Positions 20,664 through 34,462 of a stretch of DNA of 64,000 nt are shown here, one piece after another. Both the position numbers and the translations under genes were made by a program. Source of the DNA: Balanoglossus misakiensis (lineage: Eukaryota > Hemichordata); assembly GCA_040954595.2 (NCBI GenBank), contig CM082594.2:744001-808000 (forward strand), read 5' to 3'. Each line of letters begins with the position of its first letter. The stretch's first letter is position 1. Below the pieces are notes generated by a model. That model ran no database searches. It saw only the letters and a program-made list of their open reading frames with translations, and was not told where the DNA came from.

Positions 20664-22908
20664 ACAGAACGGTTCAATACTACATTTATTAGATATCAGC
20701 TAATTTTGGACAATCATCTAAAATCTAAATCATTTTTTCATATTTGGATATCTGATGATGTATGAAATTTCCAATATATGTAAAAATGGTGCTGATTATA
20801 AAAAATGCACTCTGAATGAGCTGATTTAATACAAAATTGCGTTTTATTCGTTTTTGCACCAAAAAGGTCATTTTTAGGCAAAACATTCTTTATTTTTTTA
20901 ATTCGGTGGCCTGATCATATATAAGCAATTGCTTGCATGTTAAAAGTTTTTATGACATTTAAAAGCAGTGACACTGGCGGCATTCAACACGAAAATAACA
21001 ATTTAACCACAATTTGGTCAAAATGGTAAATTTTTGAAAATTACAAAAAATACCTGTTTTCTACATTTTCGGAAATCTGATGGAGTATAGAATGCTCTTC
21101 GTATATATATATCGATACAAATTCCACAAAAGACCGTCTAATTTGGCTCACTGCAGACAAAATTGCGTTTTACCAAATTTTCCTTGAAAATGTCATTTTT
21201 AGAAAAATAAAATAAAAAAACCTTCGTTCTTCGAATTTGGTGCCCTGATCATATATGACATGTTGATTGTATGTTAAAACTTTCGACCACTCCAAAAATG
21301 CAGAGATATTGACGGAATTCAAGAAAAAATAGCCATTTTGGCCATATTTTGACAAAATGGTACATTTTTAAAAAAATCATAAAAAATAAACTCTTTTCTT
21401 CATTTTCGGAAATATTATGGAGCATGAAGTGTCGTTCTCTTGTAAAAAGTGCTGCAAATTCCAGAAAATGTGGTATAATTTGAATCACCCAAGACAAAAT
21501 TACCATTTTCGACTTGTTTTCGAAAAATTGTCTTTTTTAAAAAATAAATAAGAATAAATTCTTTTCTTAGTTTCAAACGGGTAGAGATACTTTCCACACG
21601 GGTTTTCTAACATTGAATTCCCGTTCATCAACTCAGATTTCCTACAGCATAAGTCGGCTAAAACCCTGACACTCTAGAGCAGAAACAGTTGCACACTGAT
21701 AACGTTGAACAAGTCGATTTTTCTACGGCCTGGCTCGGCTAAATCTCGTCACAATATGACAGACACTAGCGTACGTTAGCAACGGTGATCAAGTCAGATT
21801 TTCAACGGCATGGGTTGGATAAAGCCCCGGCACTCTAGAGCAGAAACACGCGTACAGAGACCACGTTGATCAAGTCTGATCTCCTACGGCTTGGCTCGAC
21901 TAAAACCCCGGCACACTATGACAGACACTAGCGTTATTATTATTATTATTATTATTAAGAATTGTTTAAAATGCGCTACACATACGTCTCAGCGCATTGT
22001 GCACAGCTAAAACAGTAGATTAAAAAATACAAGGCTGGTAAAAATAGTTAAAAGGACACAATCGAACACGTTACACATAAAACCGAGTAAAAAGGTATGT
22101 TTTTAAATTACGCTTAAAAATATTGAGCGTTCGTTAGCAACGTTGATCAAGTCAGATTTCCTACGGCATGGCTTTGCTAAAGCCCTGACACTCTAGAGCA
22201 GAAACACGCGTACAGAGACCACGTTGATCGACTAACATTTCCTTCGGCCTGGCACGGCTGATGCCCCGGCACTATATATAGGACACAGACTGGCGTAAGT
22301 TAACAACGGTAATCACGTCGGGTTTCCTACGGCCTGGCTCAGCTGAAGCCCCGGCACTCTAGAGCAGAAACAGGCGTACATTGACCACGTTGATCAAATT
22401 AGATTCCTACGGCGTGACTCGGCTGGTGCACCGGCTCTATATGACACAGACTGGCGTAAGTTATCAACGGTGATTACGTCGGATTTCCTACGGCCTGGTT
22501 TAGCTGAAGCCCCGGCACTTTAGAGCGGAAACACGCGTACATTGACCACGATGATCCAGTCAGATCTCCTACGGCCTGGCTCGACTAAAACCCCGGCACA
22601 CCATGACAGACACTAGCGTTCGTTAGCAACGGTGATCAAGTCGGATTTCCTTCGGCCTGGCTCTGCAAAACACCCGACACTCTAGTACAAAGACGTTGGC
22701 TAAGTCGGGCAAACCGGAGAGGGAAAGTCACAGCGGGTCAACACTCGACATTTGTAATGGTAGGACTACATTATTGCCTGTCAATTTATAGAGAAAGCCC
22801 GAATTTAACCAGGGCGTTTCAAACACCGACGTTAGTTGTGGGCACGGCCTGCAGTACTGACGGGTAAGCTGACATCGGCGTACCGCATTTAATGTAGGGG
22901 GGGGGGGG
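20664..22908 (+). repeat. Satellite unit (2245 bp) with SINE-like insert
   Basis: A canonical unit whose A2 monomer is interrupted by the 190-bp element at 21936-22125. Removing the element and duplicated target gives about 2049 bp. G tract 22897-22908. Confidence 0.94.
21930..22131. mobile_element. SINE-like (ATT)n-tailed insertion, copy 1
   Basis: The element is 21936-22125 (190 bp), flanked by AGCGTT at 21930-21935 and 22126-22131. On the minus strand it ends with (ATT)n after TTTAAACAATTCTT. Close to that end is a short stem, TGCGCT...AGCGCA (near 21972-21996). A simple-repeat tail, nearby GCGC stem and target duplication are usual for 3' ends of SINEs or 5'-truncated LINEs of the CR1/L2 kind. 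The family cannot be named from sequence alone. No coding sequence. Confidence 0.7.
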
Positions 22909-24964
22909 AACAGAACGGTTCAATACTATATTTATTAGATATCAGCTACTTTTGGACAATCATCTAAAATCTAAATCATTTTTTCATATTTGGATATCTG
23001 ATGATGTATGAAATTTCCATTATATGTAAAAATGGTGCTGATTTTAAAAAATGCACTCTGAATGAGCTGATTTAATACGAAATTGCGTTTTATTCGTTTT
23101 TGCACCAAAAAGGTCATTTTTAGGGAAAACATTCTTTATTCTTTAAATTCGGTGACCTGATCATATATAAACAATTGCTTGTATGTTAAAAGTTTTAATG
23201 ACTTTTAAAAGCAGTGACACTGGCGGCATTCAACACGAAAATAACAATTTTAGCCACAATTCGGTCAAAATGGTAAATTTTTGAAAATTACAAAAAATAC
23301 CTGTTTTCTACATTTTCGGAAATCTGATGGAGTATAGAATGCTCTTCGTATACATATATCGATACAAATTCCACAAAAAAACGGCCAATTTGGCTCACTG
23401 CAGACAAAATTGCGTTTTACCAAATTTTCCTTGAAAATGTCATTTTTAGAAAAAAAAATAAAAAAAACCTTTGTTCTTCGAATTTGGTGCCCTGATCATA
23501 TATGACATGTTGATTGTATGTTAAAACTTTCGACCACTCCAAAAATGCAGAGATATTGACGGAATTCAAGAAAAAATAGCCATTTTGGCCATATTTTGAC
23601 AAAAATGGTAAATTTTTAAAAAATCATAAAAAATTAACTCGTTTCTTCATTTTCGGAAATATTATGGAGCATGAAGTGTCGTTCTCTTGTAAAAAGTGCT
23701 GCAAATTCCAGAAAAGGCGGTATAATTTGAATCACCCATGACAAAATTACCATTTTCGACTTTTTTTCGAAAAATTGTGATTTTTACAAAATAAATAAGA
23801 ATAAATTATTTTCTTAGTTTCAAAAGGGTAGAGACACTTTCCACACAGGTTTTTTAACATTGAATTCCCATTCATCAACTCAGATTTCCTACAGCATAAG
23901 TCGGCTAAAACCCTGACACTCTAGAGCAGAAACAGTTGCACAATGGTAACGTTGAACAAGTCGATTTTTCTACGGCCTGGCTCGGCTAAATCTCCGTCAC
24001 AATATGACAGACACTAGCGCACGTTAGCAACGGTGATCAAGTCAGATTTTCTACGGCATGGCTGGGATAAAGCCCCGGCACTCTAGAGCAGAAACACGCG
24101 TACAGAGACCACGTTGATCAAGTCTGATCTCCTACGGCTTGGCTCGACTAAAACCCCGGCACACTATGACAGACACTAGCGTTCGTTAGCAACGTTGATC
24201 AAGTCAGATTTCCTACGGCATGGCTTGGCTAAAGCCCTGGCACTCTAGAGCAGAAACACGCGTACAGAGACCACGTTGATCTACTCCCATTTCCTTCGGC
24301 CTGGCACAGCTGATGCCCCGGCACTATATATAGGACACAGACTGGCGTAAGTTAACAACGGTAATCACGTCGGGTTTCCTACGGCCTGGCTCAGCTGAAG
24401 CCCCGGCACTCTAGAACAGAAACAGGCGTACATTGACCACGTTGATCAAGTCAGATGTCCTACGGCGTGACTCCGCTGGTGCACCGGCTCTATATGACAC
24501 AGACTGGCGTAAGTTATCAACGGTGATTACGTCGGATTTCCTACGGCCTGGTTTAGCTCAAGCCCCGGCACTTTAGAGCGGAAACACGCGTACATTGACC
24601 ACGATGATCAAGTCAGATCTCCTACGGCTTGGCTCGACTAAAACCCCGGCACACTATGACAGACACTAGCGTTCGTTAGCAACGTTGATCAAGTCAGATT
24701 TTCTACGGCATGGCTCTGCAAAAGACCCGACACTCTAGTACAAAGACGTTGGCTAAGTTGGGCAAACCGAAGAGGGAAAGTCGCAGCGGGTCAACACTCG
24801 ACATTTGTTCCGGTAGGACTGCATTATTGCCTGTCGATTTATAGAGAGAGCCCGAATTTAACCAGGGCGTTTCAAACACCGACGTTTGTTGGGGGCACGG
24901 CCTACAGTACTGCCGGGTAAGCTGACATCGGCGTACCGCATATAATGTAAGGGGGGGGGGGGGG
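22909..24964 (+). repeat. Satellite unit (2056 bp), A2-like monomer in A5 position
   Basis: The order is usual up to B4. The next monomer, near 24626, resembles A2 (CTTGGCTCGACTAAAACC, CACACTATGACAG) where A5 is expected, a local conversion or exchange. Variant-group markers CAAAAGGGTAGAGACAC (near 23820) and AGCGCACG (near 24016) are present. 14-G tract 24951-24964. Confidence 0.92.
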
Positions 24965-27210
24965 ACAGAACGGTTCAATACTACATTTATTAGATATCAG
25001 CTAATTTTGGACAATCATCTAAAATCTAAATCATTTTTTCATATTTGGATATCTGATGATGTATGAAATTTCCATTATATGTAAAAATGGTGCTTATTAT
25101 AAAACATGCACTCTGAATGAACTGATTTAATACAAGATTGCGTTTTATTCGTTTTTGCACCGAAAAGGTCATTTTTAGGCAAAACATTCTTTATATTTTT
25201 AATTCGGTGACCTGATCATATATAAACAATTGCTTGTGTGTTAAAAGTTTTTATGGCTTTTAAAAGCAGTGACACTGGCGGCATTCATCAAGAAAATAAC
25301 AAGTTTAGCCACAATTTGGTCAAAATGGTAAATTTTTGAAAATTACAAAAAATACCTGTTTTCTACATTTTCGGAAATCTGATGGAGTATAGAATGCTCT
25401 TCGTATGTATATATCGATACAAATTCCACAAAAGACCGTCTAATTTGGCTCACTGCAGACAAAATTGCGTTTTACCAAATTTTCCTTGAAAATGTCATTT
25501 TTAGAAAAAAAAATAAAAAAACCTTTATTCTTCGAATTTGGTGCCCTGATCATATATGACATGTTGATTGTATGTTAAAACTCTCGACCACTCCAAAAAT
25601 GCAGAGATATTGACGGAATTCAAGAAAAATAGCCATTTTGGCCATATTTTGACAAAAATGGTAAATTTTTGAAAAATCATAAAAAATTAACTCTTTTCTT
25701 CATTTTCGGAAATATTATGGAGCATGAAGTGTCGTTCTCTTGTAAAAAGTGCTGCAAATTCCAGAAAAGGCGGTATAATTTGAATCACCCAAGACAAAAT
25801 TGCAATTTTTCGACTTTTTTTCGAAAAATTGTCTTTTTTACAAAATAAATAAGAATAAATTCTTTTCTTAGTTTCAAACGGGTAGAGATACTTTCCACAC
25901 GGGTTTTCTAACATTGAATTCCCGTTCATCAACTCAGATTTCCTACAGCATAAGTCGGCTAAAACCCTGACACTCTAGAGCAGAAACAGTTGCACACTGG
26001 TAACGTTGAACAAGTCGATTTTTCTACGGCCTGGCTCGGCTAAATCTCCGTCACAATATGACAGACACTAGCGTACGTTAGCAACGGTGATCAAGTCAGA
26101 TTTTCAACGGCATGGGTTGGATAAAGCCCCGGCACTCTAGAGCAGAAACACGCGTACAGAGACCACGTTGATCAAGTCTGATCTCCTACGGCTTGGCTCG
26201 ACTAAAACCCCGGCACACTATGACAGACACTAGCGTTATTATTATTATTATTATTATTAAGAATTGTTTAAAATGCGCTACACATACGTCTCAGCGCATT
26301 GTGCACAGCTAAAACAGTAGATTAAAAAATACAAGGCTGGTAAAAATAGTTAAAAGGACACAATCGAACACGTTACACATAAAACCGAGTAAAAAGGTAT
26401 GTTTTCAAATTACGCTTAAAAATATTGAGCGTTCGTTAGCAACGTTGATCAAGTCAGATTTCCTACGGCATGGCTTTGCTAAAGCCCTGACACTCTAGAG
26501 CAGAAACACGCGTACAGAGACCACGTTGATCGACTAACATTTCCTTCGGCCTGGCACGGCTGATGCCCCGGCACTATATATAGGACACAGACTGGCGTAA
26601 GTTAACAACGGTAATCACGTCGGGTTTCCTACGGCCTGGCTCAGCTGAAGCCCCGGCACTCTAGAGCAGAAACAGGCGTACATTGACCACGTTGATCAAG
26701 TCAGATTTGCTACGGCGTGACTCGGCTGGTGAACCGGCTCTATATGACACAGACTTGCGTAAGTTATCAACGGTGATTACGTCGGATTTCCTACGGCCTG
26801 GTTTAGCTGAAGCCCCGGCACTTTAGAGCGGAAACACGCGTACATTGACCACGATGATCAAGGCAGATCTCCTACGGCCTGGCTCGACTAAAACCCCGGC
26901 ACACCATGACAGACACTAGCGTTCGTTAGCAACGGTGATCAAGTCGGATTTCCTTCGGCCTGGCTCTGCAAAAGACCCGACACTCTAGTACAAAGACGTT
27001 GGCTAAGTCGGGCAAACCGAAGAGGGAAAGTCACAGCGGGTCAACACTCGACATTTGTTCGGGTAGGACTGCATTATTGCCTGTCAATTTATAGAGAAAG
27101 CCCGAATTTAACCAGGGCGTTACAAACACCGACGTTAGTTGGGGGCACGGCCTGCAGTACTGACGGGTAAGCTGACATCGGCGTACCGCATATAATATAG
27201 GGGGGGGGGG
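24965..27210 (+). repeat. Satellite unit (2246 bp) with second SINE-like insert
   Basis: A complete unit with the 190-bp element in A2 at the same base as in the unit two places earlier. Its AT half carries different variants from that unit, while the A/B block around the element is shared, so exchange boundaries lie inside the unit. G tract 27200-27210. Confidence 0.94.
26232..26433. mobile_element. SINE-like (ATT)n-tailed insertion, copy 2
   Basis: The element is 26238-26427, 190 bp, with AGCGTT on both sides. One clear difference from copy 1 was seen (GTTTTC versus GTTTTT near the far end). The insertion point in monomer A2 is the same, so this copy arose by amplification of an already interrupted unit, not by a second insertion. 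Confidence 0.72.
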
Positions 27211-29261
27211 AAACAGAACGGTTCAATACTACATTTATTAGATATCAGCTAATTTTGGACAATCATCTAAAATCTAAATCATTTTTTCATATTTGGATAT
27301 CTGATGATGTGTGAAATTTCCATTATATGTAAAAATGGTGCTGATTATAAAAAATGCACTCTGAATGAACTGATTTAATACAAAATTACGTTTTATTCGT
27401 TTTTGCACCTAAAAGGTCATTTTAAGGCAAAACATTCTTTATTTTTTTAATTCGGTGACCTGATCATATATAAAGAATGGCTTGTATGTTAAAAGTTTTT
27501 ATGACTTTTAAAAGCAGTGACACTGGCGGCATTCAACACGAAAATAACAATTTTAGCCACAATTTGGTCAAAATGGAAAATTTTTCAAAATTACAAAAAA
27601 TACCCTTTTCTACATTTTCGGAAATCTGATGGAGTATAGAAGGCTCTTCGTATGTATATATCGATACAAATTCCACAAAAAACCGTCTAATTTGGCTCAC
27701 TGCAGACAAAATTGCGTTTTACCAAATTTTCCTTGAAAATGTCATTTTTAGAAAAAAAAAATAAAAAAAACCTTTGTTCTTCGAATTTGGTGCCCCGATC
27801 ATATATGACATGTTGATTGTATGTTAAAAGTTTCGACCACTCCAAAAATGCAGAGATATTGACGGAATTCAAGAAAAAATAGCCATTTTGGCCATATTTT
27901 GACAAAAATGGTAAAATTTTAAAAAATCATAAAAAATTAACTCTTTTCTTCATTTTCGGAAATATTATGGAGCATGAAGGTCGTTCTCTTGTAAAAAGTG
28001 CTGCAAATTCCAGAAAAGGTGGTATAATTTGAATCACCCAAGACAAAATTACCATTTTCGCCTTTGTTTCGAAAAATTGTCTTTTTTACAAAATAAATAA
28101 GAATAAATTCTATTCTTAGTTTCAAACGGGTAGAGATACTTTCTACACGGGTTTTCTAACATTGAATTCCCGTTCATCAACTCAGATTTCCTACAGCATA
28201 AGTCGGCTAAAACCCTAAGACTTTAGAGCAGAAACAGTTGCACACTGGTAACGTTGAACAAGTCGATTTTTCTACGGCCTGGCTCGGCTAAATCTCCGTC
28301 ACAATATGACAGACACTATCGTACGTTAGCAACGGTGATCAGGTCAGATTTTCTACGGCATGGCTTGGATAAAGCCCCGGCACTCTAGAGCAGAAACACG
28401 CGTACAGAGACCACGTTGATCAAGTCTGATCTCCTACGGCTTGGCTCGACTAAAACCCCGGCACACTATGACAGACATTAGCGTTCGTTAGCAACGTTGA
28501 TCAAGTCAGATTTCCTACGGCATGGCTTGGCTAAAGCCCTGGCACTCTAGAGCAGAAACACGCGTACAGAGACCACGTTGATCTACTCACATTTCCTTCG
28601 GCCTGGCACGGCTGATGCCCCGGCACTATATATAGGACACAAACTGGCGTAAGTTAACAACGGTAATCACGTCGGGTTTCCCACGGCCTGGCTCAGCTGA
28701 AGCCCCGGCACTCTAGAGCAGAAACAGGCGTACATTGACCACGTTGATCAAGTCAGATTTCCTACGGCGTGACTCGGCTGGTGCACCGGCTCTATATGAC
28801 ACAGACTGGCGTAAGTTATCAACGGTGATTACGTCGGATTTCCTACGGCCTGGTGTAGCTGAAGCCCCGGCCCTTTAGAGCGGAAACACGCGTACATTGA
28901 CCACGATAATCAAGTCAGATCTCCTACGGCCTGGCTCGACTAAAACCCCGGCACACCATGACAGACACTAGCGTTCGTTAGCAACGGTGATCAAGTCTGA
29001 TTTCCTTCGGCCTGGCTCTGCAAAAGACCCGACACATTAGTACAAAGACGTTGGCTAAGTCGGGCAAACCGAAGAGGGAAAGTCACAGCGGGTCAACACT
29101 CGACATTTGTTCCGGTAGGACTACATTATTGGCTGTCAATTTATAGAGAAAGCCCGAATTTAACCAGGGCGTTTCAAACACCGACGTTAGTTGTGGGCAC
29201 GGCCTGCAGTACTGATGGGTAAGCTGACATCGGCGTACCGCATGTAATGTAGGGGGGGGGG
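27211..29261 (+). repeat. Satellite unit (2051 bp), canonical
   Basis: Complete AT half, all A/B monomers and linker. 10-G tract 29252-29261. Minor changes only, such as a 1-bp loss in the ATG-AAG-GTCG stretch near 27978. Confidence 0.95.
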
Positions 29262-31315
29262 ACAGAACGGTTCAATACTACATTTATTAGATATCAGCTA
29301 CTTTAGGACAATCATCTAAAATCTAAATCATTTTTTCATATTTGGATATCTGATGATGTATGAAATTTCCATTATATGTAAAAATGGTGCTTATTATAAA
29401 ACATGCACTCTGAATGAACTGATTTAATACAAGATTGCGTTTTATTCGTTTTTGCACCAAAAAGGTCATTTTTAGGCAAAACATTCTTTATATTTTTAAT
29501 TGGGTGACCTGATCATATATAAACAATTGCTTGTATGTTAAAAGTTTTTATGACTTTTAAAAGCAGTGACACTGGCGGCATTCATCACGAAAATAACAAT
29601 TTTAGCCACAATTTGGTCAAAATGGTAAATTTTTGAAAATTACAAAAAATACCTGTTTTCTACATTTTCGGAAATCTGATGGAGTATAGAATGCTCTTCG
29701 TATGTATATATCGATACAAATTCCACAAAAGACCGTCTAATTTGGCTCACTGCAGACAAAATTGCGTTTTACCAAATTTTCCTTGAAAATGTCATTTTTA
29801 GAAAAAAAAATAAAAAAACCTTTGTTCTTCGAATTTGGTGCCCTGATCATATATGACATGTTGATTGTATGTTAAAACTCTCGACCACTCCAAAAATGCA
29901 GAGATATTGACGGAATTCAAGAAAAATAGCCATTTTGGCCATATTTTGACAAAAATGGTAAATTTTTGAAAAATCATAAAAAATTAACTCTTTTCTTCAT
30001 TTTCGGAAATATTATGGAGCATGAAGTGTCGTTCTCTTGCAAAAAGTGCTGCAAATTCCAGAAAAGGCGGTATAATTTGAATCACCCAAGACAAAATTAC
30101 CATTTTCAACTTTTTTTCGAAAAATTGTCTTTTTTTACAAAATAAATAAGAATAAATTCTTTTCTTAGTTTCAAACGGGTAGAGATACTTTCCACACGGG
30201 TTTTCTAACATTGAATTCCCGTTCATCAACTCAGATTTCCTACAGCATAAGTCGGCTAAAACCCTGACACTCTAGAGCAGAAACAGTTGCACACTGGTAA
30301 CGTTGAACAAGTCGATTTTTCTACGACCTGGCTCGGCTAAATCTCCGTCACAATATGACAGACACTAGCGTACGTTAGCAACGGTGATCAAGTCAGATTT
30401 TCTACGGCATGGCTTGGATAAAGCCCTGGCACTCTAGAGCAGAAACACGCGTACAGAGACCACGTTGATCAAGTCTGATCTCCTACGGCTTGGCTCGACT
30501 AAAACCCCGGCACACTATGACAGACACTAGCGTTCGTTAGCAACTTTGATCAAGTCAGATTTCCTACGGCATGGCTTAACTAAAGCCCTGGCACTCTAGA
30601 GCAGAAACACGCGTACAGAGACCACGTTGATCTTCTCACATTTCCTTCGGCCTGGCACGGCTGATGCCCCGGCACTATATATAGGACACAGACTGGCGTA
30701 AGTTAACAACGGTAATCACGTCGGGTTTTCTTACGGCCTGGCTCAGCTGAAGCCCCGGCACTCTAGAGCAGAAACAGGCGTACATTGACCACGTTGATCA
30801 AGTCAGATTTCCTACGGCGTGACTCGGCTGGTGCACCGGCTCTATATGACACAGACTGGCGTAAGTTATCAACGGTGATTACGTCGGATTTCCTACGGCC
30901 TGGTTTAGCTGAAGCCCCGGCACTTTAGAGCGGAAACACGCGTACATTGACCACGATGATCAAGTCAGATCTCCTACGGCCTGGCTCGACTAAAACCCCG
31001 GCACACCATGACAGACACTAGCGTTCGTTAGCAACGGTGATCAAGTCGGATTTCCTTCGGCCTGGCTCTGCAAAAGACCCGAAACTCTAGTACAAAGACG
31101 TTGGCTAAGTCGGGCAAACCGAACAGGGAAAGTCACAGCGGTTCAACACTTGACATTTGTTCCGGTAGGACTGCATTATTGCCTGTCGATTTATAGAGAG
31201 AGCCCGAATTTAACCAGGGCGTTTCAAACACCGACGTTTGTTGGGGGCACGGCCTACAGTACTGCCGGGTGAGCTGACATCGGCGTACCGCATATAATGT
31301 AAAGGGGGGGGGGGG
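29262..31315 (+). repeat. Satellite unit (2054 bp), canonical
   Basis: Complete unit. The linker carries the GTCGATTTATAGAGAG and CGTTTGTTGG variants shared with the units ending at 24964, 33370 and 43235. G tract 31304-31315. Confidence 0.95.
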
Positions 31316-33370
31316 CAGAACGGTTCAATACTACATTTATTAGATATCAGCTAATTTTGGACAATCATCTAAAATCTAAATCATTTTTTCATATTTGGAT
31401 ATCTGATGATTTTTTGTATGAAATTTCCATTATATGTAAAATTGGTGCTTATTATAAAACATGCACTCTGAATGAACTGATTTAATACAAGATTGCGTTT
31501 TATTCGTTTTTGCACCAAAAAGGTCATTTTTAGGCAAAACATTCTTTATTTTTTTAATTCGGTGACCTGATCATATATAAACAATTGCTTGTATGTTAAA
31601 AGTTTTAATGACTTTTAAAAGCAGTGACACTGGCGGCATTCATCACGAAAATAACAATTTTAGCCACAATTTAGTCAAAATGGTAAATTTTTGAAATTTA
31701 CAAAAAATACCTGTTTTCTACATTTTCGGAAATCTGATGGAGTGTAGAATGCTCTTCGTATGTATATATCGATACAATTTCCACAAAAGACCGTCTAATT
31801 TTGCTCACTGCAGACAAAATTGCGTTTTACCAAATTTTCCTTGAAAATGTCATTTTTAGAAAAAAAAAAAAAAAACCTTTGTTCTTCGAATTTGGTGCCC
31901 TGATCATATATGACATGTTGATTGTATGTTAAAACTCTCGACTACTCCAAAAATGCTGAGATATTGATGGAATTCAAGAAAAATAGCCATTTTGGCCATA
32001 TTGTGACAAAAATGGTAAATTTTTGAAAAATCATAAAAAATTAACTCTTTTCTTCATTTTCGGAAATATTATGGAGCATGAAGTGTCGTTCTCTTGTAAA
32101 AAGTGCTGCAAATTCCAGAAAAGGCGGTATAATTTGAATCACCCAAGACAAAACTGCAATTTTTCGACTTTTTTTTCGAAAAATTGTCTTTTTTACAAAA
32201 TAAATAAGAGTAAATTCTTTTCTTAGTTTCAAACGGGTAGAGATACTTTCCACACGGGTTTTCTAACATTGAATTCCCGTTCATCAACTCAAATTTCCTA
32301 CAGCATAAGTCGGCTAAAACCCTGACACTCTAGAGCAGAAACAGTTGCACACTGGTAACGTTGAACAAGTCGATTTTTCTACGGCCTGGCTCGGCTAAAT
32401 CTCCGTCACAATATGACAGACACTAGCGTACGTTAGCAACGGTGATCAAGTCAGATTTTCTACGGCATGGGTTGGATAAAGCCCCGGCACTCTAGAGCAG
32501 AAACACGCGTACAGAGACCACGTTGATCAAGTCTGATCTCCTACGGCTTGGCTCGACTAAAACCCCGGCACACTATGACAGACACTAGCGTTCGTTAGCA
32601 GCGTTGATCAAGTCAGATTTCCTACGGCATGGCTTGGCTAAAGCCCTGGCACTCTAGAGCAGAAACACGCGTACAGAGACCACGTTGATCTACTCACATT
32701 TCCTTCGGCCTGGCACGGCTGATGCCCCGGCACTATATATAGGACACAAACTGGCGTAAGTTAACAACGGTAATCACGTCGGGTTTCCTACGGCCTGGCT
32801 CAGCTGAAGCCCCGGCACTCTAGAGCAGAAACAGGCGTACATTGACCACGTTGATCAAGTCAGATTTCCTACGGCGTGACTCGGCTGGTGCACCGGCTCT
32901 ATATGACACAGACTGGCGTAAGTTATCAACGGTGATTACGTCGGATTTCCTACGGCCTGGTTTAGCTGAAGACCCGGCACTTTAGAGCGGAAACACGCGT
33001 ACATTGACCACGATGATCAAGTCAGATCTCCTACGGCCTGGCTCGACTAATACCCCGGCACACCATTACAGACACTAGCGTTCGTTAGCAACGGTGATCA
33101 AGTCGGATTTCCTTCGGCCTGGCTCTGCAAAAGACCCGACACTCTAGTACAAAGACGTTGGCTAAGTTGGGCAAACCGAAGAGGGAAAGTCGCAGCGGGT
33201 CAACACTCGACATTTGTTCCGGTAGGACTGCATTATTGCCTGTCGATTTATAGAGAGAGCCCGAATTTAACCAGGGCGTTTCAAACACCGACGTTTGTTG
33301 GGGGCACGGCCTACAGTACTGCCGGGTAAGCTGACATCGGCGTACCGCATATAATGTAAGGGGGGGGGGG
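31316..33370 (+). repeat. Satellite unit (2055 bp), canonical
   Basis: Complete unit with a small insertion of T-rich bases near 31410 (GATGATTTTTTGTATG) and an 11-G tract at 33360-33370. Confidence 0.95.
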
Positions 33371-34462
33371 ACAGAACGGTTCAATACTACATTTATTAGA
33401 TATCAGCTAATTTTGGACAATCATCTAAAATCTAAATCATTTTTTCATATTTGGATATCTGATGATGTATGAAATTTCCATTATATGTAAAAATGGTGCT
33501 TATTATAAAACATGCACTCTGAATGAACTGATTTAATACAAGATTGCGTTTTATTCGTTTTTGCACCAAAAAGGTCATTTTTAGGCAAAACATTCTTTAT
33601 ATTTTTAATTCGGTGACCTGATCATATATAAACAATTGCTTGTATGTTAAACGTTTTTATGACTTTTAAAAGCAGTGACACTGGCGGCATTCATCACGAA
33701 AATAACAATTTTAGCCACAATTTGGTCAAAATGGTAAATTTTTGAAAATTACAAAAAATACCTGTTTTCTACATTTTCGGAAATCTGATGGAGTATAGAA
33801 TGCTCTTCGTATGTATATATCGATACAAATTCCACAAAAGACCGTCTAATTTGGCTCACTGCAGACAAAATTGCGTTTTACCAAATTTTCCTTGAAAATG
33901 TCATTTTTAGAAAAAAAAATAAAAAAACCTTTGTTCTTCGAATTTGGTGCCCTGATCATATATGACATGTTGATTGTATGTTAAAACTCTCGACCACTCC
34001 AAAAATGCAGAGATATTGACGGAATTCAAGAAAAATAGCCATTTTGGCCATATTTTGAGAAAAATGGTAATTTTTTGAAAAATCATAAAAAATTAACTCT
34101 TTTCTTCATTTTCGGAAATATTATGGAGCATGAAGTGTCGTTCTCTTGTAAAAAGTGCTGCAAATTCCAGAAAAGGCGGTATAATTTGAATCACCCAAGA
34201 CAAAATTGCAATTTTTCGACTTTTTTTCGAAAAATTGTCTTTTTTACAAAATAAATAAGAATAAATTATTTTCTTAGTTTCAAAAGGGTAGAGACACTTT
34301 CCACACAGGTTTTTTAACATTGAATTCCCATTCATCAACTCATATTTCCTACAGCATAAGTCGGCTAAAACCCTGACACTCTAGAGCAGAAACAGTTGCA
34401 CAATGGTAACGTTGAACAAGTCGATTTTTCTACGGCCTGGCTCGGCTAAATCTCCGTCACAC

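Noticed and set aside
33085-33384. A 99-100 codon frame across B5, linker and G tract (also 43, 45 and 25 kb)
   Set aside because: It starts at or beside the variable homopolymer, is shortened to 60-70 codons in sister units and is absent from others. No domain is recognisable.
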